Shown: positions 9,791 to 20,221, counted from the first letter of the stretch. The stretch: DNA of 64,000 bases from Daejeonella oryzae DSM 19973 (GCF_000422945.1 NZ_KE383964.1:411650-475649); one strand, 5' to 3'. The notes: generated from the letters alone by a model not told the origin. Numbers and translations are program-made.

Positions 9791-10462
9791 ATGTACAACA
9801 AACTTTATCCGATTTATATCTTTCTTGCTTTGGTTATAGGGGGCTGTAAAAATATTACTGAGCCCGGTCAGGATAAAGACTCAGTTCAGGTAAATAAACC
9901 GGTGGACAACCATCTCAATTCCGGGAGAAATTCCATCAGCGATAGACCAGATTCTATCTTAGTGAGTTCAAAAAACAGGCAATTGCTGGTTTTAACATCG
10001 GGTGCTTTACAGCTCGTAGATCAGCAGTCCGGATCTTCAAAAGAGTTATCATTCGGGATTCCATCGAAACAAATGATCGAAACTATTAGTAAAGTTCTTG
10101 GTATGAAACCTGCAAATTTAGGTATCAACCAGGAATGCGGTGCAGGCCCACTGCAAATGGCTTCATGGAGCAATGGCCTAACCCTGGTTTCGCAGAAAAA
10201 AAGAGGCAGTAGCGATTGGGAATTTTCTGGCTGGTACATGGGGGTGTCACCCGGAAGCTCATCAAAATTAACAACCATGGCTGGCATTGGCATTGGTTCT
10301 TCAAGAAGTGAAACGGAAAGTGCATATGTTATTGATGTATCTAAGACTACCCTCGGTTATGAATTCTCTACCACTTCAGGATTATACGGAATTTTTGACG
10401 GAAGCGGAAAAGATGCAAAGATTAGCAGTTTGTGGAGCGGGCTCAGCTGTAATTTCAGATAG
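9791..10462 (+). CDS. Hypothetical lipoprotein
   Basis: This is a 223-residue predicted lipoprotein that I do not recognise. The N-terminus from the ATG at 9791 is a clear type II signal peptide (LYPIYIFLALVIGGC, lipidated Cys about 20). An upstream in-frame GTG at 9749 would bury that signal and is rejected. The mature part has a polar low-complexity linker, then a beta-rich Gly/Ser domain with GIGIGSSRSETESAYVID in the middle, which suggests a compact beta-sheet fold such as a small periplasmic or outer-membrane anchored domain. It has no obvious partner in the surrounding genes. Confidence 0.75.
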   Translation: MYNKLYPIYIFLALVIGGCKNITEPGQDKDSVQVNKPVDNHLNSGRNSISDRPDSILVSSKNRQLLVLTSGALQLVDQQSGSSKELSFGIPSKQMIETISKVLGMKPANLGINQECGAGPLQMASWSNGLTLVSQKKRGSSDWEFSGWYMGVSPGSSSKLTTMAGIGIGSSRSETESAYVIDVSKTTLGYEFSTTSGLYGIFDGSGKDAKISSLWSGLSCNFR

Positions 10463-10564
10463 ATAAGGATAATTACTTATCATAGAATTTGAAACAATAA
10501 TTAGATTAATGGATATGAAATTTATCCTTTATAATTAAAACTTATCAATCTTTAAACTTTAAAC

Positions 10565-11158
10565 ATGAATCTTCAGCTTAACCGTACTTCCTTTGGCGAT
10601 CCTGCAAATTCCGGAAATGTTTTATCGCCCGAAGAGGCAAATGAATTATTAAACGAATGGGTTATTAATTCACGTTTGCAGCTTCACATGAAACAGGTGG
10701 GATCTCTGATGAGATTATGGGCCAAAGAAAAGGAGGGATTAAATGATGCCGATCAGTGGCGCTGGGAATTATCAGGACTATTACATGATGCAGACTGGGA
10801 TCAATGGCCCGAACTGCACTGTAAAAAGATTATTGAAGAGCTGGAATCAAGGCAGGTTGATCCGGAGATTATTCATGCAATTGCATCACATGGTCCGGCT
10901 TATTTTGGCGTTGAACCTGTTACAAAAATGGATAAGATGTTGTATGCTTTTGATGAACTGAGCGGATTTATTCATGCATATTCTCTGATGCGGCCTGATG
11001 GATACGATAATATGGAGCTGAAAGGTGTGAAAAAAAGGCTGAAAGATAAAACCTTTGCCGCAAGTGTTTCCCGCGAAGATATAAGCGATGCTTGCCAAAA
11101 AGCCGGAATTCTTTTAGATGAGCTCATTCTCTTTGTGATTGAACGGCAAAAGGGTTAA
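10565..11158 (+). CDS. HD domain hydrolase
   Basis: This is a 197-residue cytoplasmic HD-superfamily protein. The metal-binding pair is in SGLLHDADWD (about residue 78), an earlier His sits in HMKQVGSLMRLWA, and a distal HAIASHGPAYFG supplies further ligands. These features fit the small HD hydrolases related to HDIG phosphohydrolases acting on nucleotides. The substrate is unknown. The gene ends 23 bases before the AlkB-like gene on the same strand, so the two may form a repair or sanitation pair. Confidence 0.87.
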   Translation: MNLQLNRTSFGDPANSGNVLSPEEANELLNEWVINSRLQLHMKQVGSLMRLWAKEKEGLNDADQWRWELSGLLHDADWDQWPELHCKKIIEELESRQVDPEIIHAIASHGPAYFGVEPVTKMDKMLYAFDELSGFIHAYSLMRPDGYDNMELKGVKKRLKDKTFAASVSREDISDACQKAGILLDELILFVIERQKG

Positions 11159-11181
11159 ATTTTCAGGTTAATATATTACAA

Positions 11182-11793
11182 ATGGATTTTTTTGAGAATG
11201 AAGGTACTGAACCTTCAAATTTGTTGCCGGAAGGAGGCACCGTTTATTACTACGGAAGAATTTTAAATCCTCAGTTAGCCGACGTATATTATACTGCATT
11301 GCTTAACACCATTCAATGGAAGAATGATGAAGCAATTATTTTCGGGAAACATATAATTACTAAACGGAAAGCCGCCTTGTATGGTGACAGCCATTATGCT
11401 TATACATATTCTAATACCACAAAAATTGCTTTACCCTGGACTAAAGAATTGATTGAGCTCAAACAAATTGCTGAAGAGAAAACCGGCAGTACCTATAATT
11501 CCTGCCTGCTTAATTTGTATCACAGCGGAGAGGAGGGAATGGCCTGGCACAGCGATGATGAGAAATCATTGGGGAAAAATACAAGCATCGCTTCGTTTAG
11601 CTTCGGTGCTTCACGCAAATTTGCATTTAAAAATAAGCTGAGTAAAGAAGTAATCTCTCTTATGCTGGAGCATGGGAGTTTACTGTTAATGAAAGATTCT
11701 ACCCAAAGTAACTGGCTGCATCGTTTGCCACCCAGCAAAAAAATAATCAGGCCAAGAATTAACCTGACTTTTAGAACATTCATGGGTCTGTAG
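11182..11793 (+). CDS. alkB: AlkB-like 2-oxoglutarate/Fe(II) dioxygenase
   Basis: This 203-residue dioxygenase is of the AlkB family, which removes alkyl groups from damaged bases in DNA or RNA by oxidative demethylation. The iron-binding triad is visible as H-x-D in MAWHSDDEKSLG (about residue 120) and a distal His in NWLHRLPPSKK. The 2-oxoglutarate-binding arginines lie in PRINLTFR at the C-terminus. The substrate-loop motif NLYHSGEEG is typical of the bacterial short type related to human ALKBH2/3. It follows the HD gene at 23 bases. Confidence 0.92.
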   Translation: MDFFENEGTEPSNLLPEGGTVYYYGRILNPQLADVYYTALLNTIQWKNDEAIIFGKHIITKRKAALYGDSHYAYTYSNTTKIALPWTKELIELKQIAEEKTGSTYNSCLLNLYHSGEEGMAWHSDDEKSLGKNTSIASFSFGASRKFAFKNKLSKEVISLMLEHGSLLLMKDSTQSNWLHRLPPSKKIIRPRINLTFRTFMGL

Positions 11794-11919
11794 GCAAATT
11801 TAAAATTGTAAAATTTCCACGCAAAAGCTAAAAGCGTTGTGGGTGGCAGTATGTTTTCCGAACAACAGATGCAGTACTTAAATAATTATAAAATTGCTTG
11901 GAAGTCAATAAATTATTTT

Positions 11920-11944
11920 TAGCTTTGTTATACAAAGTACTTTT
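11920..11944 (+). promoter_or_regulatory. -7 element overlapped by a palindromic operator
   Basis: TAGCTTTG (11920-11927) fits the Bacteroidota -7 consensus TAnnTTTG. CTTTG-N5-CAAAG (11923-11937) overlaps it and runs straight into TACTTTT, so AAAGTACTTT (11934-11943) forms a second interlocked palindrome. The same arrangement recurs at 12903-12927. The winged-helix regulator encoded downstream is the likely ligand, acting as an autorepressor. Confidence 0.7.
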
Positions 11945-11947
11945 AAA

Positions 11948-12571
11948 ATGAGTCAGGAGCAAGACCAGTTAGCAACATTGCATGAGATCCGGAATATCAT
12001 GGATCGTTCTTCACGCTTTATTTCATTGAGTGGCCTTTCTGGTATTGCAGCCGGATTTTCTGCGTTTATCGGTGCTGCTATTATCAAATGGTATCTGGTT
12101 ACACATGAAATTGATTATTCCCAAACGCTTGGTCAGAACTTTACACGCGAAACTATTTTGTTTCTCATTTCGGTGCTGGTTCTCGTTTTTATTCTTGCAC
12201 TTTCTTCGGCAACGTATTTTACCGCACGAAATGCCAAAAGAAACAATCATCGTATTTGGGACAGCAAGACCGAAAGAATGCTTGTCAATCTGTTTATTCC
12301 GCTTGCAGCGGGGGGGATTTTTTCTGCAGTTCTTATTTACCACAATCTGTTATTTCTTGTGGCTCCTGTCATGCTTATTTTTTATGGCTGCGCTTTATTA
12401 AATGCAAGTAAGTATACGCTCGGCGATATCAGATATCTGGGTATTTTAGAAATTATTCTGGGATTACTTGCAAGCTTTTTTGTTAGTTACGGATTAATAG
12501 CCTGGACAGTAGGATTTGGCCTGTTGCATGTAGTGTATGGTGCGCTGGTTTACTTTAAATACGAACGCTAA
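11948..12571 (+). CDS. Integral membrane protein of unknown function
   Basis: This is a 207-residue membrane protein with a short charged N-terminal helix (QDQLATLHEIRNIMDRSSRF) and about six hydrophobic segments. Examples are GIAAGFSAFIGAAII, LFLISVLVLVFILALSS, LLFLVAPVMLIFYGCALL and a C-terminal pair. I recognise no catalytic motif. It is the first gene behind an operator-like palindrome and is followed at 7 bases by a winged-helix regulator. In Bacteroidota this pair is a recurrent unit, suggesting that the membrane protein and regulator work together, perhaps in envelope homeostasis; that is inference. Confidence 0.82.
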   Translation: MSQEQDQLATLHEIRNIMDRSSRFISLSGLSGIAAGFSAFIGAAIIKWYLVTHEIDYSQTLGQNFTRETILFLISVLVLVFILALSSATYFTARNAKRNNHRIWDSKTERMLVNLFIPLAAGGIFSAVLIYHNLLFLVAPVMLIFYGCALLNASKYTLGDIRYLGILEIILGLLASFFVSYGLIAWTVGFGLLHVVYGALVYFKYER

Positions 12572-12578
12572 AATCGCT

Positions 12579-12887
12579 GTGAAAGATTATTTTGAAAATA
12601 TAAATAAAGCCTTTGAGAGCAGGGCACGTTTGGGCATTATGTCGGTGTTAATGGTGGATGATAAAATAGACTTTAGTTCTTTAAAAGATGTCTTGAAATT
12701 AACAGATGGAAATCTGGCAAGCCACCTGCGTGCCCTGGAAGAAGCAAATTATTTACAGGTAGAAAAACAGTTTGTAGGCCGAAAACCAAATACAACTTAC
12801 CATGCAACTGATAGGGGTCGGGAAGCTTTCAAAAGTCATTTGGATGCACTGGAACAACTTATTTTAAATAACAGGAAAGAAAGCTGA
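12579..12887 (+). CDS. Winged-helix transcriptional regulator
   Basis: This 102-residue DNA-binding protein is of the ArsR/MarR-like winged-helix group (HTH_34 type). A helix-turn-helix (about 30-60: DFSSLKDVLKLTDGNLASHL) is followed by a beta wing (LQVEKQFVGRKPNTTYHATD). The chosen start is the GTG at 12579, which gives VKDYFENINKAF, the usual family beginning, 7 bases after the preceding stop. An ATG at 12537 lies inside the upstream gene and is less likely. No metal-binding cysteines are present. It probably represses its own promoter and that of the next gene through the shared CTTTG-N5-CAAAG sites. Confidence 0.85.
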   Translation: MKDYFENINKAFESRARLGIMSVLMVDDKIDFSSLKDVLKLTDGNLASHLRALEEANYLQVEKQFVGRKPNTTYHATDRGREAFKSHLDALEQLILNNRKES

Positions 12888-12902
12888 TATTTTTTTACCT
12901 TT

Positions 12903-12927
12903 TAACTTTGCATTTCAAAGTACTTTT
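12903..12927 (+). promoter_or_regulatory. -7 element overlapped by the same palindromic operator
   Basis: TAACTTTG (12903-12910) fits TAnnTTTG and is overlapped by CTTTG-N5-CAAAG (12906-12920), continuing as TACTTTT. It matches the element at 11920-11944 in all three half-sites and in spacing, although the spacer bases differ. It would control the membrane-protein genes starting at 12971. Confidence 0.7.
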
Positions 12928-12970
12928 TATTGCTAATTGAGTTATTAAAAAAATAAATAAATTAAATGTC

Positions 12971-13309
12971 ATGATACCTACAAAGAATTTTAAGACAAAG
13001 CCTGTTCATCCGGCTTCAGTGGGTAAACGAATGCTGCAGGGAGCAGGGGTCGCTTTACTTCTAATCTCAGTTTTCCTGATCTCGGTACGGGATATTGATG
13101 AGGATTGGTCAGAGCTATGGGTTGTTAAACCTCTTATTATAGTTTCCTTATCAGGTGCTTTAGGTGGTTTATTTTTTTATAACATGGATCACCTGCGTAA
13201 TGAAGGTGCCCTGAGAAAAACAGTGGCTAATATACTGAGCCTGATTGTGTACCTCATTGTGCTGTGGCTCGGTATTGTGTTGGGGCTAAACGGTACTCTG
13301 TGGGATTAA
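12971..13309 (+). CDS. Small integral membrane protein
   Basis: This is a 112-residue protein with three predicted transmembrane helices (GAGVALLLISVFLISV, PLIIVSLSGALGGLFFYNM and ILSLIVYLIVLWLGIVLGL) joined by charged loops. I know no functional motif in it. Relatives are sometimes labelled potassium transporter, but nothing in the sequence supports that. It lies behind the second copy of the palindromic operator, so it is probably controlled by the adjacent winged-helix regulator. The DUF4153 gene follows 55 bases later on the same strand. Confidence 0.75.
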   Translation: MIPTKNFKTKPVHPASVGKRMLQGAGVALLLISVFLISVRDIDEDWSELWVVKPLIIVSLSGALGGLFFYNMDHLRNEGALRKTVANILSLIVYLIVLWLGIVLGLNGTLWD

Positions 13310-13364
13310 GCGGAACTAATTAAATGATATTAAGAACTTAAAAACCAATTAAAATATAAAAATC

Positions 13365-14609
13365 ATGAAAGACGAAATCTTAAATAATCTGAACGACCCA
13401 GGTCAACTTGAAAAACTTTACCGCAGCAGCAAAGCCTCTTTTAAGAGAGAGTTTGGAATACTATATCCGGAACTTAAAGGCAATCTAGTCGCCAGTTTCT
13501 GGAACGAGAGACTGAATTACGAAAATGATGAAATCAGCTGGGGTTCTGGCAGAGATTTAATATTTGTGATTGTTGCTGTGCTTTTCGCCGGCACTATTGC
13601 AAAACTTCCTGTGTATTTAAATATAAATGAAGATTATTTTTATCCCAGAAATATAGGTTTTATTATTTTTCCGGTGCTAGCTGCCTTTTTTGCCTGGAAG
13701 AATAATTTATCGAAAATGAAAATTGGACTTATTGCAGGTTTAATGGTTCTTGCTTTAATTTTCATCAATTCCCTTCCAGATGTTAAAAAAAGCGATACCT
13801 TAATTTTATCATGCATTCATTTACTCTTATTTCTATGGTCGATACTTGGATTTGCTTTTGTGGGTTCGATCAAAAATAGTGATGACAGGCGTCTCGGCTA
13901 TTTAAAATATAATGGTGATCTTTTAGTCATAACCACACTTATTGTTATAGCTGGAGCAATTCTTACCGGGATTACTATTGGTCTTTTCTCATTAATCGGG
14001 TTTAATATTGAAGAATTTTATTTTAAAAATATTGTTGTTTTCGGCCTGCCTGCTGCCCCAATAATAGGCACATATCTTACTCAAAGTAATCCTCAGCTGG
14101 TAGGTAAAGTTTCGCCCGTAATTGCAAAAATTTTCAGTCCTCTTGTATTAGTAATGCTGGTAATTTATCTGGTGGCAATGGTTTATTCAGGAAAAGATCC
14201 GTACAATGACCGGGAGTTTTTATTGATTTTTAATGCTTTGTTGATTGGGGTAATGGCCATTATATTCTTTTCTGTTGCCGAAACATCCAAATCAGTTAAA
14301 AGTAAACCGGAAGTCTGGATTCTTTTTCTACTTTCAATCGTAACCATTTTGGTGAACGGCATTGCCTTGTCAGCCATTTTGTTCCGAATTGCAGAATGGG
14401 GAATTACCCCAAACAGGGCTGCTGTTTTGGGTAGCAATGTTTTAATTCTGGTAAATCTCTTCCTGGTAGCAGCACAACTTTATAGAGTACTTTCAAAAAA
14501 AGCCGGTATTAGCGAAGTCGGAAAATCCATTGCATCCTATCTGCCCATCTATTTCCTGTGGACCATAATCGTCACTTTTATTTTCCCATTAATATTTGGA
14601 TTTAAATAA
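13365..14609 (+). CDS. DUF4153 polytopic membrane protein
   Basis: This is a 414-residue membrane protein. About 55 cytoplasmic residues at the N-terminus (DPGQLEKLYRSSKASFKREF) resemble a regulatory or docking segment. About ten to eleven hydrophobic helices follow. Length and pattern fit the DUF4153 family, whose function is not established. Charged loops such as YSGKDPYNDREFLLIF are typical. It is the last gene of the group controlled by the winged-helix regulator, and probably shares the transcript of the preceding small membrane protein. Confidence 0.8.
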   Translation: MKDEILNNLNDPGQLEKLYRSSKASFKREFGILYPELKGNLVASFWNERLNYENDEISWGSGRDLIFVIVAVLFAGTIAKLPVYLNINEDYFYPRNIGFIIFPVLAAFFAWKNNLSKMKIGLIAGLMVLALIFINSLPDVKKSDTLILSCIHLLLFLWSILGFAFVGSIKNSDDRRLGYLKYNGDLLVITTLIVIAGAILTGITIGLFSLIGFNIEEFYFKNIVVFGLPAAPIIGTYLTQSNPQLVGKVSPVIAKIFSPLVLVMLVIYLVAMVYSGKDPYNDREFLLIFNALLIGVMAIIFFSVAETSKSVKSKPEVWILFLLSIVTILVNGIALSAILFRIAEWGITPNRAAVLGSNVLILVNLFLVAAQLYRVLSKKAGISEVGKSIASYLPIYFLWTIIVTFIFPLIFGFK

Positions 14610-14952
14610 CTTAAGCCGTTCCTAATCCGTATGCGATTCTGAAGAAAAACCAGAATAAACTAATTTTTAAAATTAAGTATCGGACTGAAGATTTAGGAGT
14701 TAATGAAAGGTGGATGGATTAAGTAATTACTGATTTTATTGGAATTTCTTTCAACAGATTTTCGATATTTCAGTGAATTATACAGAATACTTTCCTCACT
14801 ATCAATATCTTCTCCGATAATTAAGAATTAGTTAATTTTAAATTAATAACTATTCTAGTTTTTTCATAGTATTACTGACAATTCTTTACTTGAACTTCGT
14901 ATTCATAATAGCGTATAAGATTAAGAATTACTAAAAAATATCAGGGGATTAA
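14610..14952. other. Intergenic gap, nothing recognised
   Basis: This is a 343-base AT-rich spacer ahead of the hybrid sensor kinase. I find no plausible coding frame and no strong inverted repeat. It presumably contains the 3' end of the DUF4153 transcript and the promoter of the kinase gene. Confidence 0.5.
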
Positions 14953-17900
14953 ATGGGATTTCTTAAAAAAGCAGTTTTACTGTTTACGCTTTTAGCTGGG
15001 ATAAATAATGTTTTTTCCCAGCAGAAAAGTAAATATACATTCTCTTACCTCAGTACAGATGAGGGCCTTTCACAAAGTAATGTAACCTGCGTGCTGCAGG
15101 ATTTTCAGGGTTTTATCTGGTTGGGTACACAGGATGGACTGAATAAATACGATGGTTCAAAATTTAAAATTTACAGAAATAATCCAGATAAGCCTTCCAG
15201 TCTAAGTGCAAATTATATAACAGCACTCCTGGAAGATAAGCACCAAAATTTATGGGTCGCAACTCAGGGCGGAGGATTAAATAAATTTGATCGTAAAAAG
15301 AATGAATTCAGGCATTACGAGTTTGATTCAAAAAAAGTAAATGGGTTAAGCAGCAATAACATTAAAACAATTTTTGAGGATCAAAACGGAAATATCTGGA
15401 TTGGCACCAATGATGCCGGCATCAGCGTTTTAAATCCCGAAAAAAATACTTTCACAAATTTTAAAAATCAACAGGGTGTTGTTAATAGTTTAAGTGATAA
15501 CCGGGTTAATGCCATTTATCAGGAGAAAAGCGGAGCTGTTTATATCGGTACAAGTAATGGCTTAAATCGCTTTGATCCGCGAAAGAAAAATTTTAACCAT
15601 TATGCTTTTGGTGCTGAAAAGAGTTCGGCCAGCCTAAAAATAAATGCAATTTTAGAAGACAGCCGGGGCAATCTGTGGGTTGGGTTGGATCAGGGCGGCG
15701 GGCTTAATCGTCTTAACCGGGGAGACAATTCATTTACCCGGTTTCTTCATCAGGATAAAAATCCAAATAGCCTGATTCTGAATGATGTTACGGAATTGAT
15801 AGAAGACAGTAAAGGCAATATTTGGATCGGAACCAGGAACGGCGGCTTAGACATTCTCGATCAGAATTTGAATTTTACAAATCTTCAGAAAGATGATTCG
15901 AATCCAACCTCACTAAACAGCAATTCTATACATTCGCTCTATCGCGATCATTCTGATAATATTTGGGTAGGTACCTATTCCGGCGGAGTAAATATTCATT
16001 TTGATTTTAAAGAAAATTTCGACTTGATAAAAACGCTGCCCACCAGAGTAAATAGTTTAAGTCACAATGAAATTCTGTCAGTTCTGGAAGATAAACAAGG
16101 TTATTTGTGGATCGGTACGGATGGGGGAGGTTTAAATCGATTCGACCGTAAAAACAATACTTTCAAACATTTTAAAAGAAATGATCAGGATTCTCATTCG
16201 ATAAAAGATAATGTAATTCTTTCTTTAGCGGAGGATAAGAACGGAACTATTTACATTGGAACTTTGGACAACGGTGTAATGCTGAAACCGGCAAATTCAA
16301 ATTCATTTAACAAATTAAATATCGACTGGCCAGAATTCGGGCCGGGAAAGCTATCGTCTCCAATGACTTTGTATGCTGATAGCAAGGGTAAATTATGGAT
16401 AGGAACCTGGGGCGGTGGGTTAATTTACTATGACCCCCTTAATAAAAGTAGTAAAACTTATAGTTTAGCTGAAAATGGAAAGCGTTCAAAATATTCCATC
16501 AAATCAAATATAATTTTCTCAATTTACGAAGACAGATCACAAAATATCTGGATTGGTACCGAAGCAAATGGTCTGAGCGTGCTCAATCAAAAAACCGGGG
16601 CAATAACAAACTATTCTCCTAATCGTCAAAATCATAACAGTTTAAGCGGAGGTCAGATTAATGCTTTTGTTGAAGATCAGCAAGGTAATATCTGGATTGC
16701 CACAAATAAAGGATTAAATCTTTTCGACAAAGTTTCCAGGACTTTTTCGGCTTTCCGGGTTAAAGACGGTTTGCCAAATGATGTGGTGCAGGGAATTTTG
16801 GATGATGGAAAAGGAAATCTTTGGCTCAGCACCAATAAGGGGATTTCTAAATTCAATATCAAATCTAAAATCTTCAGAAATTATAATAAAAGCGATGGAT
16901 TGCAGGGAAATGAATTTAAGCGCCGCTCGTTTTTCAAAAGTTCTTCAGGGGAAATGTTTTTTGGAGGAAGTAATGGTTTAAACGCTTTTTTCACTGATAA
17001 AATTAAAGATAATCAGTTCCTGCCTCCGGTTTTCATCACCAATTTTCAAATATTTAACAAAGATATTACGGTAGGAGATAAAAATTCCCCTTTATCACAG
17101 GCCATTACAGAAACCAGAGAAATTGTTCTTCCTTATTTTCAATCATCCATAGCTTTTGAATTTGCGGCTTTAAATTTTTACAAATCAGACAACAACCAAT
17201 ATGCATACAAGCTCGAAGGATTTGACAAAGACTGGATTTATGCCGGCACCAAAAAAACTGTTGCGTACACCAATGTCGATCCGGGAGAATATACTTTTAT
17301 GGTTAAAGCTTCTAATAACGACGGCATATGGAATGAAGAAGGTAGCTCTGTAAAGCTGGTAATTAATCCGCCTTTTTGGGGAACCTGGTATTTCAAAGTT
17401 TTGACAGTATTATTAATTTTTGGAGGAGCTTATTATTACAATTTATATAGGATAAGAGCCATTCAAAAGCATAATGACGAACTTGAGAAAAAGGTTAAAG
17501 AAAGAACTGAAAAAATATGGGAGCAGTCTGAATATTTGCAATCTTTAAACGAAGAATTACTTTGCCAGTCAGAAGAATTGCAAACACAGTCAGAGGAGCT
17601 TCATTCTCAATCCACGCATTTGCAGGTGCTTAATGAGGAATTAATTTCTCAAAAAGAACAGGAATATAAAGCTCGGCAGGATGCAGAAAAGGCTACCCTG
17701 GCAAAAAGTGTATTTCTGGCTACCATGAGTCATGAAATAAGAACACCGATGAACGGTGTGATTGGTATGGCTTCACTTCTTGCAGGGACTGATTTAAGCG
17801 AAGAACAGGATGAATATGTAAAAATTATCAATACCAGCGGTGAAGCTCTGATCGGAGTAATCGACCATATTCTTGATTTCTCTAAAATCGAGTCCGGGAG

Positions 17901-19254
17901 CATGGAAATTGAATACAAGGATTTTAATCTACGTCACTGTATTGAAAATGTGATGGACGTATTTTCAGATAAAGCAGCAAAGCAGCAAATCGATTTAATT
18001 TACGATCTGGATCGTCAGTTGCCTGTTATAATTCAAGGAGATAGTTTCAGGCTGAGACAAATTCTCATTAATTTTATTGGCAACGCATTAAAGTTTACGC
18101 ATAAAGGTGAGGTGTGTTTGCAGGTAAAACTTCAGGATAATTCAACAGGCGATCTCAGTATTTTATTTGTTCTTAAAGATACAGGTATCGGTATTCCTGA
18201 AAATAAACTTTCACGTCTTTTTAAAGCTTTTTCTCAGGTTGACTCTTCTACCACCCGAAAATATGGCGGAACAGGCCTGGGATTAGTTATCAGCGAAAAA
18301 CTTATAGATTTAATGGGTGGTAAGGTAGAAGTGAGCAGTAAGGAAGGTGTGGGAACTACTTTTAGCTTTACAATCAAAAGTAAGCTGGCAGAAAATTCTG
18401 TTCTTCCAGATGATCAGCTTGACTTAACATGCACAAAAGGAAAGCGTGTGTTGCTTGTGGATGATAATGTAAATAGCCTTTCTATTCTAAAATCGCAGCT
18501 TCAGAGTATTCATTTGCAGGTAATTACTGCATCATCAGCTAAAATGGCCTTGGGTATTTTAAAGCGGGATGTAAAGTTTGATCTTATCGTAACCGACATG
18601 CAAATGCCCGAAATGGACGGCTTGGGTTTAGCAGGCAGGTTGAAAATAAAAGTACCGCATATTCCTGTTATTCTTTTAAGTGCGGTGGGTGACGAGTCTA
18701 AAACAAAACATCCCGATCTTTTTAATGCTGTACTTACCAAGCCGGTTAAAGAAAGTCAGTTGTTTGCTGTGCTTCAATCAGAGTTACAATCCGAAAATAA
18801 AAAACCTGTCGAAATAAAGGCCAACAGCAGCATTCTCAATGAAGATTTTGCACAATTATATCCATTAAATATTCTGATCGCAGAAGATAATCTGATAAAT
18901 CAAAAACTGGCAACCAGAATTTTGTACAAACTCGGCTACAAAACTGTTGTTGCAAATAATGGGCTGGAAGCTGTGGAAATGCTGAAAAAAACTCCTTTTG
19001 ATGTTATTCTAATGGATATGCAAATGCCTGAGATGGATGGGTTAGAGGCTACCGCAATGATTAGAAAAACATCGGATCATCAGCCACAGATCATAGCTAT
19101 GACCGCTAACGCCTTACCCGAAGATCGTGAAGCGTGCATTCAGAGCGGGATGAACAATTATATTTCTAAGCCCATTAATCTGGAAATATTAGTTGATATT
19201 TTGCGGGACACAGCTTTGCTGATCAATACCGAGAATTGCGTAGTAGAAATTTGA
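14953..19254 (+). CDS. Propeller-type hybrid sensor histidine kinase with two receivers
   Basis: This 1433-residue transmembrane sensor starts with a signal peptide ([19 protein letters not shown]). A periplasmic two-component propeller follows, with about fourteen repeats of the LWIGT..GGLNRFD type (about 30-690), then a Y_Y_Y domain (about 720-800) and one transmembrane helix (about 810-830). A coiled coil rich in QSEEL repeats leads to the HisKA domain (His about 927 in [10 protein letters not shown]), the ATPase domain (DTGIGIP, GGTGLGL) and two receivers with Asp about 1215 and 1355 (DMQMPEMDG in both). Unlike classical hybrid regulators of glycan loci, it ends after the second receiver with no AraC output domain, so it must signal to a separate regulator. 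The neighbouring genes give no clue to its ligand. Confidence 0.93.
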   Translation: MGFLKKAVLLFTLLAGINNVFSQQKSKYTFSYLSTDEGLSQSNVTCVLQDFQGFIWLGTQDGLNKYDGSKFKIYRNNPDKPSSLSANYITALLEDKHQNLWVATQGGGLNKFDRKKNEFRHYEFDSKKVNGLSSNNIKTIFEDQNGNIWIGTNDAGISVLNPEKNTFTNFKNQQGVVNSLSDNRVNAIYQEKSGAVYIGTSNGLNRFDPRKKNFNHYAFGAEKSSASLKINAILEDSRGNLWVGLDQGGGLNRLNRGDNSFTRFLHQDKNPNSLILNDVTELIEDSKGNIWIGTRNGGLDILDQNLNFTNLQKDDSNPTSLNSNSIHSLYRDHSDNIWVGTYSGGVNIHFDFKENFDLIKTLPTRVNSLSHNEILSVLEDKQGYLWIGTDGGGLNRFDRKNNTFKHFKRNDQDSHSIKDNVILSLAEDKNGTIYIGTLDNGVMLKPANSNSFNKLNIDWPEFGPGKLSSPMTLYADSKGKLWIGTWGGGLIYYDPLNKSSKTYSLAENGKRSKYSIKSNIIFSIYEDRSQNIWIGTEANGLSVLNQKTGAITNYSPNRQNHNSLSGGQINAFVEDQQGNIWIATNKGLNLFDKVSRTFSAFRVKDGLPNDVVQGILDDGKGNLWLSTNKGISKFNIKSKIFRNYNKSDGLQGNEFKRRSFFKSSSGEMFFGGSNGLNAFFTDKIKDNQFLPPVFITNFQIFNKDITVGDKNSPLSQAITETREIVLPYFQSSIAFEFAALNFYKSDNNQYAYKLEGFDKDWIYAGTKKTVAYTNVDPGEYTFMVKASNNDGIWNEEGSSVKLVINPPFWGTWYFKVLTVLLIFGGAYYYNLYRIRAIQKHNDELEKKVKERTEKIWEQSEYLQSLNEELLCQSEELQTQSEELHSQSTHLQVLNEELISQKEQEYKARQDAEKATLAKSVFLATMSHEIRTPMNGVIGMASLLAGTDLSEEQDEYVKIINTSGEALIGVIDHILDFSKIESGSMEIEYKDFNLRHCIENVMDVFSDKAAKQQIDLIYDLDRQLPVIIQGDSFRLRQILINFIGNALKFTHKGEVCLQVKLQDNSTGDLSILFVLKDTGIGIPENKLSRLFKAFSQVDSSTTRKYGGTGLGLVISEKLIDLMGGKVEVSSKEGVGTTFSFTIKSKLAENSVLPDDQLDLTCTKGKRVLLVDDNVNSLSILKSQLQSIHLQVITASSAKMALGILKRDVKFDLIVTDMQMPEMDGLGLAGRLKIKVPHIPVILLSAVGDESKTKHPDLFNAVLTKPVKESQLFAVLQSELQSENKKPVEIKANSSILNEDFAQLYPLNILIAEDNLINQKLATRILYKLGYKTVVANNGLEAVEMLKKTPFDVILMDMQMPEMDGLEATAMIRKTSDHQPQIIAMTANALPEDREACIQSGMNNYISKPINLEILVDILRDTALLINTENCVVEI

Positions 19255-19289
19255 GTTGATAGTTTTACTATTCAGATTTAAAATATCTT

Positions 19290-20165
19290 TTAATCAATAT
19301 TCCTGGCCAGTAAATGGCTAATGTCAATGAGGTTCGATTGATGAGCAATGCTGTTGGTAGTAATTATTTCTCCGGCTCCGTTTTTTCTCAACTCATCAAA
19401 AGAATTCCCGGCAAAAATTGCATGTACAGCAATGCAAGCCGGTGCAGTCATTCCTGTTTTTCTTAAAAGCCTCACCGTTTGGATCATGGTGCCAGCAGTT
19501 GAAATAATATCATCCACAATAACAGGCGTATGGTTTTTATATTTTTTGATTTCAGGTAAGGTAATTTGTACGTCCCGGTCACCAAGCCTGATTTTTTTAA
19601 GAATGAGATAAGGAGCCGCGGCATTTTTTGCTATTTCTGAAACCCATTGTTCGCTTTCTTCATCGGGCCCGATGAGTAGCGGATTTAAAATATGGCTTTT
19701 AATATATTCTGAAATTAGGGGAGAAGCGTGAATTACTTTACAGGGAATTGAATAAATTTCAGAAAGTGAATTTCTGCGATGCAGGTGCGGGTCAATGGTA
19801 ATTAGCTCATCGGCGAAGCCGGAAATAAGTTTTGCAAAATAATCAGAAGTAATTCCTTCGCCCGTTTTAAAAGATTTATCCTGTCGCATGTAAGCCAGGT
19901 ATGGAGCAACCAGGCAAATTGAATTTGCGCCCAATGATTTTAACGTTTTTGCAAGAAAATATAAGGGTATTATTTTCTTATCCGGATAATCCATTGTGCA
20001 AACAATAATTGCTTTCTTATTTTCCACACTGCTTTCAACCCGCAAATAGGTTTCCCCGTCGGGGAAATGACTGATAACTAATTTGCCCAAATTCGTTTGT
20101 AAAAACCCGGCTATTTCTTCTGCAAAGAATTGATTCCCGGGTAAGGCAAGTACAATATAATCCAT
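19290..20165 (-). CDS. prs: Ribose-phosphate pyrophosphokinase paralogue
   Basis: This is a 291-residue PRPP synthetase-family protein, somewhat shorter than the housekeeping enzyme (about 310). Conserved elements are HFPDGETYLRV, VAPYLAYMRQDK, TIDPHLHR and the PRPP-binding loop PVIVDDIISTAGTM. The reaction would make PRPP from ribose 5-phosphate and ATP. It is the last gene of a four-gene minus-strand set with an AMP-phosphorylase-like enzyme and two nucleases. It may therefore handle ribose phosphates released by nucleotide breakdown rather than supply bulk PRPP. Divergence from the standard enzyme leaves the exact substrate open. Confidence 0.87.
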   Translation of the reverse strand: MDYIVLALPGNQFFAEEIAGFLQTNLGKLVISHFPDGETYLRVESSVENKKAIIVCTMDYPDKKIIPLYFLAKTLKSLGANSICLVAPYLAYMRQDKSFKTGEGITSDYFAKLISGFADELITIDPHLHRRNSLSEIYSIPCKVIHASPLISEYIKSHILNPLLIGPDEESEQWVSEIAKNAAAPYLILKKIRLGDRDVQITLPEIKKYKNHTPVIVDDIISTAGTMIQTVRLLRKTGMTAPACIAVHAIFAGNSFDELRKNGAGEIITTNSIAHQSNLIDISHLLARNID

Positions 20166-20221
20166 TTTTCAATCAGCTTATTTTAAAAATATATAAATTG
20201 ATTCAGGTTTATTATTACTGT

